The notes beneath the pieces are model-generated. The model ran no database searches and was not told the origin of the DNA. It saw only the letters and a list, made by a program, of their open reading frames with translations. 64,000 bases of DNA from Phoma sp. XZ068. Taxonomy: Eukaryota > Ascomycota > Dothideomycetes > Pleosporales > Didymellaceae. Made by a program: the position numbers and the translations under genes. The DNA is taken from positions 806,001 through 870,000 of the forward strand of contig RBKR01000002.1 in assembly GCA_004835665.1 (NCBI GenBank), given 5' to 3'. Positions within the stretch are counted from its first letter, which is position 1. Every line of letters begins with the position of its first letter. Shown in pieces: positions 12,915 to 23,601 of this stretch.

Positions 12915-13379
12915 TACTTTTATTAGATTATAATATATACTATCTATAATAGTACTCTATAGTATAGGTTCTTTAGGTCTAGGCTATAGTTAAGTTCTAG
13001 GTAATTATAGTTCTAATTCTAATATACTTTTATTTAATAATATTATTAGTATTCCTTATATAACTTATTATACTAATTTTCTTTATTATTATCTACTTTA
13101 ATAAAGAGAATAATTAGGTCTTAATATAACTTAGTATAGGCTTTATTATTAGCTTTTTTAGCTTTATACTACTTATATTTCTAATAATATATATTATACT
13201 ATACTTTATATTATATAGTAGTAGAGTATACTACTTTATTCTAGTCTTTATTATCTTCTAGCTATTATCTAGGTAATTATAGTATATTATCTTTAGTATT
13301 AAGTATCTAGGTTACTTAGAATTTATAGTATAAAGTTATAGCTATACTAGTAGCTTCTAGGAGTTTAAGATACTTCTCC
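12915..13379 (-). mobile_element. Element D, left part: reversed gag-pol junction of a chromovirus
   Basis: The reverse complement matches element C from about 5720 to 6190. It is interrupted at 13380 by the insertion of element E and resumes at 20795 on the far side. Homology to C fades left of about 12915, so D is truncated or rearranged there. Confidence 0.75.
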
Positions 13380-13384
13380 CTTAC
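13380..13384. repeat. Target-site duplication of element E, left copy (CTTAC)
   Basis: CTTAC precedes the left LTR of E, and the same 5 bp follow the right LTR at 20790-20794. Removing E and one copy joins the element D sequence without a gap. Confidence 0.9.
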
Positions 13385-13617
13385 TATCAGGCTCAATAGC
13401 CGGGGGCACTAGGGAGAGAAGTATCAATACAAGCAGGCAGGACTACAACAGTCCCAAACGAGGTCAATTAACAGTAGACTGTTCGCTACCTTGTAACAAA
13501 CAGCTGAGCTGGGCTCTATATACTCTAGTTACCCCGCACGGAGGTAACTCCAGTGACTACGCCCTACCCAAGCGTAGTAATACAAGTATTCAACTCCTAG
13601 AAGCCATGTGTCTGACA
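13385..13617 (-). repeat. Left (3') LTR of element E, 233 bp
   Basis: Starts TATCAG (TGTCAG with one G-to-A) and ends CTGACA, so the ends are inverted repeats. It differs from the right LTR at about ten sites, all transitions, as RIP would give. In gag-pol orientation it holds a TATATA box (13517-13522) and, 30 nt downstream, AGCGAACAG (complement of 13479-13487), which is complementary to the presumed primer site next to the other LTR. A polypurine tract (complement of about 13619-13631) abuts it. Confidence 0.92.
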
Positions 13618-13659
13618 ATATCCCCCTTCTACAGTTGAACGTCCCGGGCAACCACAGAG

Positions 13660-15117
13660 GAACATGTTAGTAGCCGTTTCAAGCTATTGTGGGCCGTTAT
13701 AGCCCTGTACTAGGAGAATAGGCAGTAGGTGGCCCAGCTTGAGTTGGAGGCAGGCTCAGGCTCCTGGAGGGAAATTTCTACGTTCACCTTCACCTTCACC
13801 TGGAATTCCGTTTGCCTGCGCTCCAATTCTGTCTACTAGCCAGCAGGGTGCCTATAGGCCTCTAATAGGTTTCTATCCACGATTTCTAGCCATTACTCCT
13901 TCTTCCCACTACACAATTCAGTAAGTTTTTAAGATTTTCTGTTTTCGAATCCTAGCCCTGATAGGTCCCAATATAGGCCATTTTAAGCTATTATAGCCCA
14001 AGTTGGCTCATTAGGGCTTATCGGAACCAGTTCGAGCTTTGTTTGACCATTTCGGCGCTAACTGGACCATTTTAGACCATTCTGCGCCGTTCCTGACTGT
14101 TTTTGCGCATTACACTGCCTACTAGCACCTTCCGGCCGCCAACCATAGATTACTCAGAGGTCTCGAACAATATAGTGCCTAATTCCCGCCGTACGGCCTT
14201 TAGCTGCGTCCGCTGCATTAATTACTTTAGTAAGGGTGGCGTCTCCTTCGCTAACCGCCTGGGCTGCCGCTTCCCCCCAGTCAACAACAGCAATCAGCAC
14301 CTCTACCGTGCTTAGGTCCACAAGGTCGATGCTAGCGAGGACATCCAGACCATACAGTGCATACAGTGTTTCTTCACCAACTCAGACTGCTTTGCAGTAT
14401 GTGGCCTCATTATAGGTCATTATCAACCGTTATAGTCCGTTCTGACCTGTTACAGCCACCCAAAGCCGTCTTTAACCATCTCAACACAATTTGCAAGCAC
14501 TTCAACACGCTCAGCTCAGCTACGCGCACTAAGGCCCAGCCTGAGTCTAAGGGGGTGCTCAAGAGCACAAAGGTCCAGGCTAGGAGCAATTTGATCTCCA
14601 ATGCACGCCAAGTCACCAAGATAATCAAGGGGTGAGCCATTTCACCCCCTTATTAACCATTCTTGGCCCTTACTAACCCCTTTAGGGAGTTCAAGCCCTA
14701 TGCTAACCACCTCTTCCTGCACTTAGGTGTTCACGCCTCTCAAGGTGAACCTGCAACTAAGGTACGTCCCGTCAGCCAAAAGCGCGACAAGGTCTCCACG
14801 CAGGCCAAGGTCGAGGGCAATAAGCGCAAGCTTGAGCTGCAGGCTGCTGCTAAGGCCGCTTCTCCCGCCAAGAAGGTCAGTTTTCCCCCTTTTGAGCCAC
14901 TTTGGGCCATTCTGACCCATTATAGGCCAAGGGCGTCCTTGTCAACAGCAAGAGGCGTGATCTTGAGGCCAGGGCCGCTATTCTTGTGAGTGAGATCAAG
15001 GAACTCCGCCTCTCTAAGGCTGGCAAGTCTGCTGCCAACAAGGGCAAGATTACCAAGCGCATAAACATAAAGGACAAGGAGCGTGAGGAACTTCTGGCTG
15101 AGGCTGCCAAGTTGTAA
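13660..15117 (+). CDS. Spliced antisense gene inside element E (Cys-pair plus coiled-coil protein)
   Basis: Opposite to gag-pol, between chromodomain and 3' LTR. Exons that join in one frame: (about 13714)-13920, 14126-14396, 14456-14631, 14686-14875, 14926-15117 (TAA stop). Introns begin GTAAGT, GTATGT, GTGAGC and GTCAGT and end in AG, with phases 2, 0, 2 and 0. The third contains the branch sequence TACTAAC. A fifth intron of 48 nt (GTTAGT to CTAG, ending 13713) may lie upstream; the start codon is unresolved. The protein has Cys pairs (CVRC near 14200, CIQC near 14363), then a Lys/Ala/Glu-rich helical C-terminus (KRRDLEARAAILVSEIKELR, then further charged helix). One TAG at 14313-14315 looks like a RIP-damaged CAG. 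Function unknown; I see no catalytic motif. The consistent frame over four junctions is the main support. Confidence 0.65.
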
Positions 15118-15283
15118 GAGGTAATGGGTGGTTTCAAGGCATTCTAAGGCGTATTCAGTGATTCTAGGGTAAAATAGTGCATAACAGGGTGATATGGCCC
15201 CTGCTGGCGTACATAGGATAATACCCGGTTTTCTACTGCTTTAGCAGCCATCAATGGTCATGGTTCATTCAAATTCCACTCTT

Positions 15284-15441
15284 GTAACCTTTCTGTGCCA
15301 TTTTGTAATGTAATAGGCCATTATAGCCCCTAGCACCTCCTACTATTGTCAATTGCACGCCAGTAGCCTTTCTGTGCTATTTTATAATATTATAGGCCAT
15401 TATAGCTCCTAGTACCTTCTACTATTGTTAAGTGCCATTAA
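15284..15441. repeat. Two-copy 79-bp tandem repeat in element E
   Basis: Units 15284-15362 and 15363 to about 15441 are similar along their length (both include CCTTTCTGTG, ATAGGCCATTATAGC and CTACTATTGT). Differences are mostly transitions. It lies between the end of the antisense gene and the end of pol. Confidence 0.75.
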
Positions 15442-15639
15442 ACACCTAAAACCCAGTAGGAAAAATAGTAAAGGTAACTTTTTCAACTTTAGTAGTGGTA
15501 GTACACTTAGGATTTCTATAATTTTCCTAAGTATTGGGATATTTTTCCCTTTTCTTAGGCGGCCGTCCCAGGCGCCTCTTAGGTTGTTACTGTTTACTCT
15601 GTCGCCTAGGTAGTATTTTCTCCCTTTCCCAGAACTGTT

Positions 15640-18600
15640 TAAGGGCATTGGAGGATATATTAACCCCAGGCTCCCATAAGTTCTCTTCAGAGGAAAAATT
15701 AGCCCATTTTACGTGATAGAGCCAATTTCCATCCTCATCTTGCTTTCGTTCAAGTATTTTTTCCACTTCCTACACATCATCGCTATAAGTGCGAAGAGTA
15801 TCCGGAATTAGGGTTACTAGGTGTAGAAGTAGGCCCTTTAGGTCAAAAGGTTCTAATAATAACACATGGAAGACTGGATGAACGCTTTGGAGTCCAGGTA
15901 GGTCCACTTTGAACAATAATAGCCCAATCTAGGCCATTATACGCCCTGGGCCCACATACTTCCAATCTAGTTTGCGTTTTGGCCTGGTTGATCACATATA
16001 TCAGTTTAAAACCATAACTTAGTCGCCTACTGTAAATAGAATAGGTAACCTTGACTTATTCTAGTACGCCTGTTAATACGCATTTACTACAAGTATCTTC
16101 TTCTTACATTCCCGTTGTAGTTCTAGGAGTTTGGTCGCAACCTGCCTCCCAAGGGGCGATTCGCCCTGGCCAAGGGCCATACTGGGCCAGTCCGCCCCCC
16201 TAGGGTCCAAACCATAGTTTGCCCAGAAGGGTGTAGTCTTAATAGTCAAGTGTACACTATCATTGTACGCAAACTCCGCTACTGAAATCCATAGGGCCCA
16301 ATCGTCCTGTTCTAACAAACAGTAGCATCAAAGATATTGTTCTAAGGTCTAGTTCTGCCTTTCTATCTGTCTGTCTGTCTGTAGGTAATAGGCAGACGTA
16401 AGAACCCTCCTAGAGTTCAGATAATGTTAAAAGGTATCCTAGTATTTCGCGTTCATTAGCAGGCCCCAGTTAGAAATAATTCGTTTAGGGGCTCCGTGCA
16501 ATCAGATTATCTCCCTTATCCAGGACTGTACTAGGTCAACTCCGTCCCAATCGCCCCTGGCTAGGATGTAATGGGCCATTTTGGTCAATCGGCACACCAC
16601 TACCAACACCGCATCATATACTACACCACTCATCTTGCTAGGGGGGAGTTCTGTGATAAAATCCATCATAACTTCCTCCCATAGTCTGTCAGGTAGTGGG
16701 AGTAGTGCTAGCAGCCCGTACAGTTTGTGCCTTGCTGGTGTCAACCTTCTACAGGGTATGCACTCCCTGCAGTACTAAGCTACGTCCTCTCTCATGCCCT
16801 TCCACACATATCAGCGCTAGAGTTTCTCTAATGTCCTTCTTGCACCAAAATGTCCCACCATTAGGTTATCGTGGCATTCCTGTAGGGCTTCTGCTCTTTC
16901 CTACAGTGTTACTAGCTCCTTGACGCCCAACTAGGATACAGCAGAGCGTTCTAGGCCATTATAGGCCGTTTTGGGCTCCACAACGCTAGTATCCATCTCA
17001 GTGTCCATTTCTGTGTCAGACTCCTCTTCCATAGTCCTAGGTTCCCTTAGGGATCGCTTATCGGCCTTCCAGAATTCCCAAAGAGCCGTGCTTGTCTCCT
17101 CTGGTAGGGTATGTATTGCCTTTAACCATATTATTACCGCAGCTACTAAAGTGCTTAGGTCTCTTTTCCTATTCAAGAGGTCCTTCATTGGTTGTACAAA
17201 TGCCTGATTATACTTTTGGGAGGGCTTTTGCGCCTCACTCATGTAATCAGGTCTCCTTAATAGCCCATCTGCTGGGTTTATTTTCCCAGGTCAGTAGGTT
17301 AAGGTAAAATCATACTGGCTTAGTACCAAGTATAACCAAACCTGCCAGTGGTTCAACACCTTAGTCTCCATAAACCATTTTAGGTTCATGTAGTCTGTAA
17401 GAATTTTAAAATAGATCCCCTGGAGGTAATGTCGCCAGTACTTCACACTCTTTACAATTGCTAGTAATTCCTAATCATGTGTGTTGTAGTTGTACTCCAC
17501 TTAGATAAGCTTGCGCAAATAAAAGCCTATTGGCCTCCATTAGTCCACCTTGCCCCATCCTAGGCCATATTGGCTCAGTATACCTAAAATTGCTCCACCT
17601 AAAGCATCAACTTCTAGTCTGGTTTGTTTTCCTTTCTTGAAGTAAGCAAGGATTAGGACTATTAAGAAGGCGTCCTTCAGCTGCTTAAAGGCTTTCTTTG
17701 CCGCCTCTAGCAAGTGTAGCGGCTGGCTTTCCTCCCTCTTCATAGCTAGCCCAGCCCGGGCCTGGCCTGGGTCCTTTCTTATCAATGTTGTAAGTAGGAG
17801 TACTATACAGCTGAATCCTTTGATAAAGCGTTGATAATAGTTCATAAATCCCACAAAAACGCGTATATCGCGTACTGTGGCTGGTAATGGCCAATCTTGG
17901 ATCGTTTTGGCCCTTTCTGGGTCGATACTAACCCCTTGTAGGGATACCACGTATCCAAGGTACTCTATGCGCTGTGTGTGCCATTTGCACTTTAATAGCT
18001 TGACATACAGCTTATATTGCCGCAATCGTTCCAGAATTTCTTAAACATGGGCGATGTGCTCCTCTTCTGTGTTTAAGAATATTAAGATATTGTCCAAGTA
18101 CACAATGCACGTAACATCTACCAGTCCTGCCAAGGCTTTATTTATATATGCCTAGAACTAAGCAGGTGCGTTTGTTAGGCCAAAGGGCATAACAGTATAC
18201 TTAAAATAACCGTATCTAGTCCAGAATACAGTCTTCCATTTATCTCCTTCCCTTATTCGGATCCAGTAATAGGCATCCCTAATATCTAACTTGGTAAATA
18301 CCTTTGCCTTTAAGAGGCAATCTAGGGACTCAGAGATTAGGGGTAGCAGGTGCCAATTCTTCACAGTTATCTTGTTAAGGCCTCTAAAGTCCACACAAAG
18401 GCGCAAACTGCCATCCTTTTTCTTTACAAACAATATTAGGGCCCCAGCAGAGGATCTTAAGCGTCAAATCCAACCTCTCGCCATATAGTCAACTAGGTAT
18501 TTCCGCAACACCACCAACTCTGCCTCCAACAGACCATATAAGGGCTGATACGGGGGTGTGGTTCCTTCAGCTAAATTAATCACCAAATCATTCAAGCTAT

Positions 18601-20540
18601 AGTTAGGTAAACACCGTGCGTCATCTTCCAATGCAACATCTACAAAATCAGCATAGTATGTAGGCATTTTGTCCACATCAGGTTGATCTGGCCCGTTCTG
18701 GCCTGTAAAGGCCACAAGACAGGCATATATATCCGTCTAGGGGTTACGCATAGTGCAATCAAACTCTTCTGCGTCTTCTAACGCTATCTTGGAGAATTTG
18801 GTCATACTCTTAACCTTTGTCCCCCTAAAGAGCACGCGCCAAGTAGCGTAATTAATCTTAGGCTAACACATATCAATCCAAGGCAGGCCCAAATACATTT
18901 GGTACCTTCTAAGGTCAGTAACCACAAATAGTATGTCACCTACCTCCTTACAGCCTCGTAAGTCAACTACAGTTATTCTCACAGTTATAGTGCCGTATAT
19001 CCATATTATAGACCCATCTACCCCCTCTGCAAGGAATTCAGGCAGGGGATCTACACAGAGATTTTGCTCCTTTACTACAATTGCAGAGAGCAAATTAAGC
19101 TAAGAGCCCCCATCTACCAAGGCCTCTATTGGTCTAGAAGATCCCACAGTCACTTCTACTATAAGCAGCCATACTAGCTAAGGGTGTAATGCTGCGCAAA
19201 GGGTGCCAAAATCCCTACTCTCCTATATATAAGAGATATAGGCAAGAAGAAGCAGATCTAATCCTTCCACCCCTTACCTTTTCCCAAGTCCCCCCCTTCT
19301 TTGGGTTTCATAGACTTATCAGGGTTTGGACACTTCAGTCTAATGTGTCCTACCTCCCCACACCCATAACAGGTTACTATAGAGCAGTCTGCCCTTGGCT
19401 TCAACCCCTTAGGCCTCTTTGGGCCACTATAGTTAGGACTACCCTCTTTCTCACACTTTATAGCCTCTTTAGACCCCTTTGTATCTTTTAAGTTGCCTTT
19501 CTGCTTCCCTAACTCCTTAGGAGGTTTTTCCTCCTTTGAGTTCTTGGGATAGCCCCTCTGTCAATGAATTGTGTTAGCAACCTCTTCTACCTGGCTAAGT
19601 GTCACACAACGCTCCTCCAGGTACATAAATAGCTGCCTTTGTATCTCTTCAGGCAATGCATAGATATATCCAATTACTTGGAGGTTTGCTCCATACGTAT
19701 CGCCTAGTTCTTCCCAGTAAGGCCTTATATAATCTAGCAAATCCATAGGACTGCTATGAGGAAGCATTTTGGCACAACTCAAGGCCTTATATGCTTTTTG
19801 TCTCCTTTCTAAGATAGTGCCTAGGGAGCCTAGCATCACAGCTTTCATAGCTTCCCAGGTTAGATTCTACAAAGGATCCACGCGAAGTTGGTTAGTACAG
19901 TACGCTAACCATAAGGTCTTCATAGTCTCTAACAAATACTATATACTAAAATCAACCTTTTGCGTCTCCTGTAGGAAGTTAGCAGGCAGTCTATTAAAAA
20001 ACTGCTCACAATCTTGCTTCTAGCAGTTGTATGCTACACGTATCTGCTTAGCAAACACATATAGTAGCTTAGAGCGAGGTAAACCTGAAGTTAGGACCAC
20101 AGGAACTGCCGTGGCCAACTAAGCTCTACTAGGGATAGCTTACAGGGCATTAACATCTCCAGCAAGGTATCTAGCCTTCATTTCCTTAAGGCGAGCCACT
20201 TGTTGCATCTTTGTAGCCCTCTTGTGCCAAGCTTCCAACTCTTGCAGCTCTTGTTCTACACTGTCCACCACTAGGGTATTCTAGGCCTCCACAGGCCGCT
20301 GTGACCCATTAGAGGGTCTGCTGGCTCATACTAGCAAGCCTCGTGCCTCATTCGTCGCATTTAAGGAGACAATGAGTCAATTGTCCCTTGGCATCGTGTC
20401 CTAAGTTCCCGCCGTCCTTGAGGTTAAGGACTCCCCTGTCGCCACAGGAAAAGAGGCTTCCAGTAGTTCTAGGGTAAGTTCCTCTGCAATAGGGCTTAAT
20501 CAGTCACTCATTCTGTAATACCACAATCTACTCCCCAGTG
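15640..20540 (-). pseudogene. gag-pol of element E, recently inactivated
   Basis: Reading down the minus strand: Gag capsid-like sequence (19561-19848 open), CCHC zinc knuckle at about 19324-19371 (CYGCGEVGHIRLKC, intact), retropepsin with DGGS at about 19125 and ending in LGLPWID, reverse transcriptase (18158-18433 open, with KLDIRDAY and MPFGLTNAPA), RNase H (17540-18025), integrase (16073-17242, with MDFITELP), and a chromodomain at about 15655-15775 (EVEKILERK, then YHVKW). Inactivating changes are of RIP type: TAG from CAG just after the protease DGGS and at the chromodomain start, further in-frame TAGs, and YLDN in place of YLDD at the RT active site. The damage is sparse enough that most domains remain legible. 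Confidence 0.9.
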
Positions 20541-20545
20541 AAGGG

Positions 20546-20554
20546 AGCGAACAG
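20546..20554 (-). other. Candidate self-priming primer-binding site of element E
   Basis: Two bases inside the 5' LTR end, the gag-pol strand reads CTGTTCGCT. This is complementary over 9 nt to AGCGAACAG in the LTR (complement of 13479-13487 in the 3' LTR), located 30 nt after the LTR TATA box, where transcription should start. There is no TGG start as for tRNA priming. The matching site in the 5' LTR (20651-20659) has one transition. The pattern is that of Tf1-type self-priming; direct proof is lacking. Confidence 0.55.
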
Positions 20555-20556
20555 AA

Positions 20557-20789
20557 TGTCAGGCTCAATAGCCAGGGGCACTGGGGAGGGAAGTATTAAT
20601 ACAAGCAGGCAGGACTACAACAGTCCCAAACAAGGTCAATTAACAGTAGACTATTCGCTACCTTGTAACAAACAGCTGAGCTGGGCTCTATATACTCTAG
20701 TTACCCTGCACAGAGGTAACTCTAGTGACTACGCCCTACCCAAGCGTAGTAATACAAGTATTCAACTCCTAGAAGCCATGTGTCTGACA
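20557..20789 (-). repeat. Right (5') LTR of element E, 233 bp
   Basis: Starts TGTCAG and ends CTGACA. Same length as the left LTR. It is followed by CTTAC (20790-20794), the right target-site duplication. Confidence 0.92.
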
Positions 20790-20794
20790 CTTAC

Positions 20795-21967
20795 TATCTA
20801 TATAATTATATATTTATAGCTATAAGGGTATTTATATACCTATAACCTTATAGGTACTAGTTTATATATAATTTCTAGTTTAGTATCTTTATTATATTCT
20901 AACTCTAGATTCTCTATAAGTTATTTAATTCTATTAGTAAGAATCTTCTATTTATTACTAGTATCTTTACTATCTAGCCTACTAGCTAATATATTAATCT
21001 ATTAGAATACTTTATTTTATTAATAGTCTCTAGTAAAGTAGTCTAGTTTACTATAGTTATAATAGGTCTAGTCCTTATTACTCTTATTATTATTATATTC
21101 TTTCTTTTTATTCTATTATAGTTTTATAGTTATTAGTCCCTTATTTATATTAGACAGGTCTATTACCTTAGGTCTATAGTACCTACTCTAAGTGTTACTA
21201 TAAATATAGTAACTTATATTAGGTTAGTAGTTATTTCTATAGTTACTATAATAGATATAGTTATTTTATTAGTTATATTATAGTTAAGATAGATAGCCTA
21301 TAGCTTAAGTATATAGATTATTATATAGCTCTTATTAGAGCTTATATAGTTTAATATTAAGGTTAATTACTATATTAATAAAGTTATCTAAGGTTTCTAT
21401 ACTTATACTAGTATATATTAGTTCTTTTTTTATCTTAGGTTTAAGTCTTTAATAAAATATTATAGTTAATATAGTATTATCTTAGTCTATATTAGCTATA
21501 AGTTACTAGAACTTAGTAGTATAATTAGTAGTAGATTAGATTTAATAAATATATTAGATGTCTTATCTAGTAATAGTAGGTTTATTTTAAAACTTTAAAG
21601 ATTAGATAGATCTTATCTTTAAAGGTATTAAAGTTTTTTATCTATATATTAACCTTATTAGAAGTATTATTCTTACTATAGAGTTAAATAAAAAGTTTAA
21701 TCTAGATAAATACTTTTCTATATATATAGCTTACTACTAAAGTAACTCTTTTCTTAGCCTCTACCTTATCTTCTTAGAATATAAAAAATAAGTTCTATTA
21801 TATTAACTAGTTATCTAGCTTACTATAGTCTCCCTTATAAAGATTAGGTTACTTAATATTAATAGTATTAGTAGTAATAGTTTCTTCTATTATATTAATA
21901 TTAGAGTATAAGCTAGTAAGAGTAACTCTAGTTTCTAAAGTAGTACTTATTTTAGAAGTATTTAAAA
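20795..21967 (-). mobile_element. Element D, right part: reversed gag of the RIP-dead family
   Basis: The reverse complement matches the gag region of element C (about 4549-5720), including the degraded zinc-knuckle region. It continues the sequence broken off at 13379. Confidence 0.8.
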
Positions 21968-22450
21968 TATTAAGGTTATAAACTAAGTAAAGCTTATAAA
22001 TACTTTTAAGGTTAGTTCTTTAGAATAAGTACTAGTATAGAAAAGGTTAGTATAGATACCTAGTAAAACACTATAATAGCTATAGAGTTAATAATAAGTA
22101 GTATAGATAGTTAATCTGTCTAGCTTAAGAGTTAGGTTAAGTTCTAATAATAAAGTTAATTAATAAGATTAAATATAATACTATAAGGGTAGTATTCCTA
22201 ATTACTATATACTAAGAAGTATCTTATATTTCTTATAATATCTTATAAAGTTCTATAGAAAGCCCTATACTTTCTATAAGTAGTTTATAGTTTCTATAAG
22301 ATATATATATAGTATCTTATACTATCTTATACTCTTAGTATAGTTTATTTCTATAGAACTATAGAATATTATATAGTCTTCTTAGCCCTATACTATTAAT
22401 TTATAACTATAACTTTATTATACTATACCTCTTCTTTTAAGATTATAATA
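21968..22450 (-). repeat. 5' LTR of element D (reverse orientation, 483 bp)
   Basis: Begins TATTAAGG and ends GATTATAATA, the reverse complement of the LTR at 10389-10873. Immediately left of it the minus strand shows AAATACTTCTAA, complementary to TTAGAAGTATTT inside LTRs of this family (for example 4507-4518), a likely self-priming site. Confidence 0.85.
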
Positions 22451-22953
22451 GGTAAGTTCTAGAGGAAGAGAGGATAGTATTATAATCTACTTATAACTAG
22501 CTAACTAGAATACTAATAGCCTTAGGTACTAATAGCTTTAATATAATAATTATATAGAGCTTTTTATATAGTATAGTTATAGTATAGTTTTATTATAGGT
22601 TATATAATAAGCTTACTTCTTAGTAAGTAAGCTAGGTAGACTATATATAAAGGCTTATATAGCTTATATAGCTTATAGTAAGCTAGGTAAGCTATTATAA
22701 TTATTATAGTATATAGTAATTAGGAATACTACTATTATAGTATTATATTTAACCTTATTAATCTACTTTATTATTAGAACTTAACCTAACTCTTAAGCTA
22801 GATAGATTAACTATTTATACTACTTATTATTAACTCTATAGTTATTATAGTATTTTACTAGATATCTATACTAACTTCTTCTATACTAGTACTTATTCTA
22901 GAGAACTAACTTTAGAAGTATTTATAAGCTTTACTTAGTTTATAACCTTAACA
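22451..22953 (+). repeat. Polypurine tract and 3' LTR of a further truncated element
   Basis: Positions 22451-22477 end in AGAGGAAGAGAGGATAG, the purine tract that precedes the 3' LTRs of this family. The LTR 22478-22953 (476 bp) is of the variant type seen at 1630-2132 and ends in an undamaged TTAACA. No matching internal part lies to its left, so only the 3' end is present. The flanking 5-mers do not match. Confidence 0.75.
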
Positions 22954-23575
22954 AGAGCCTATATTATACTTAGTATATAAAGAATTAGCTATAATAGCTA
23001 TATCTACTAGCTAAGGGCTAAATCTTTATATATCTAGCTTAAGTATATAACTAATAATTACCTCCTCCTTATTATTATCTAGCTTCTATAAGTTAGCTAT
23101 AGAATTAGTATATAAAGGTTATTTTATATATTATTTACTTAGTATAGCTTAAAGAACTCTATAGATAGCTATAGTATATTACTATAAAAGATTTATATTT
23201 TATTTAAGAGCTTAAAGTGTAAGCTATACCTAAGCTTTCTAAGATATATTAATAATAGGTTATTATTAAGATATTAGTATAGAGAGGGTACTTTAGTAGG
23301 GGCTTAGTAAAAGTAATTCTCTTACTTAGTAATTCTCTTGCCTATAAGGTATATTAATAATATCTAACTAATAAATCTTAACTTAATAAATCTATAATAG
23401 ACTAGTTAGAAAGAGTTACTAACTATATAGAAAAGCTTCTAATATAAGAGAGTATATAGGTATAGAAAAATTATTAATCTTAGTTATTCTATATAGAATA
23501 TAGACTCTACTATCTTTCTAGTATACTCTTATATTTAAATAACTATAGTATCTAGTACTTTCTCTTTAGTCTAGG
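22954..23575. other. AT-rich RIP-like sequence up to the gene-space boundary
   Basis: TA-rich and without open frames, so probably another decayed repeat. Nothing in it could be assigned to a family. Composition switches to normal GC content at about 23,575-23,590, within a few tens of bases of the next gene's stop codon. Confidence 0.6.
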
Positions 23576-23601
23576 GACCTTCTCCTCGATATATTACCAA
23601 C

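Larger units (their letters stand above)
13385..20789 (-). mobile_element. Element E: nested, lightly RIPped Ty3/Gypsy chromovirus (7.4 kb)
   Basis: A full-length LTR retrotransposon in minus orientation, with LTRs at 13385-13617 and 20557-20789 and 5-bp target duplication CTTAC. Gag-pol lies on the minus strand (about 15640-20540), and a spliced gene runs on the plus strand at about 13660-15117. Base composition is close to normal, unlike the AT-rich host element D, so E arrived after the main RIP damage and has suffered only a mild round. Chromodomain, self-complementary primer site and domain order place it near the Tf1/sushi group of chromoviruses. That grouping rests on established features of the group, not on an alignment. 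Confidence 0.92.
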
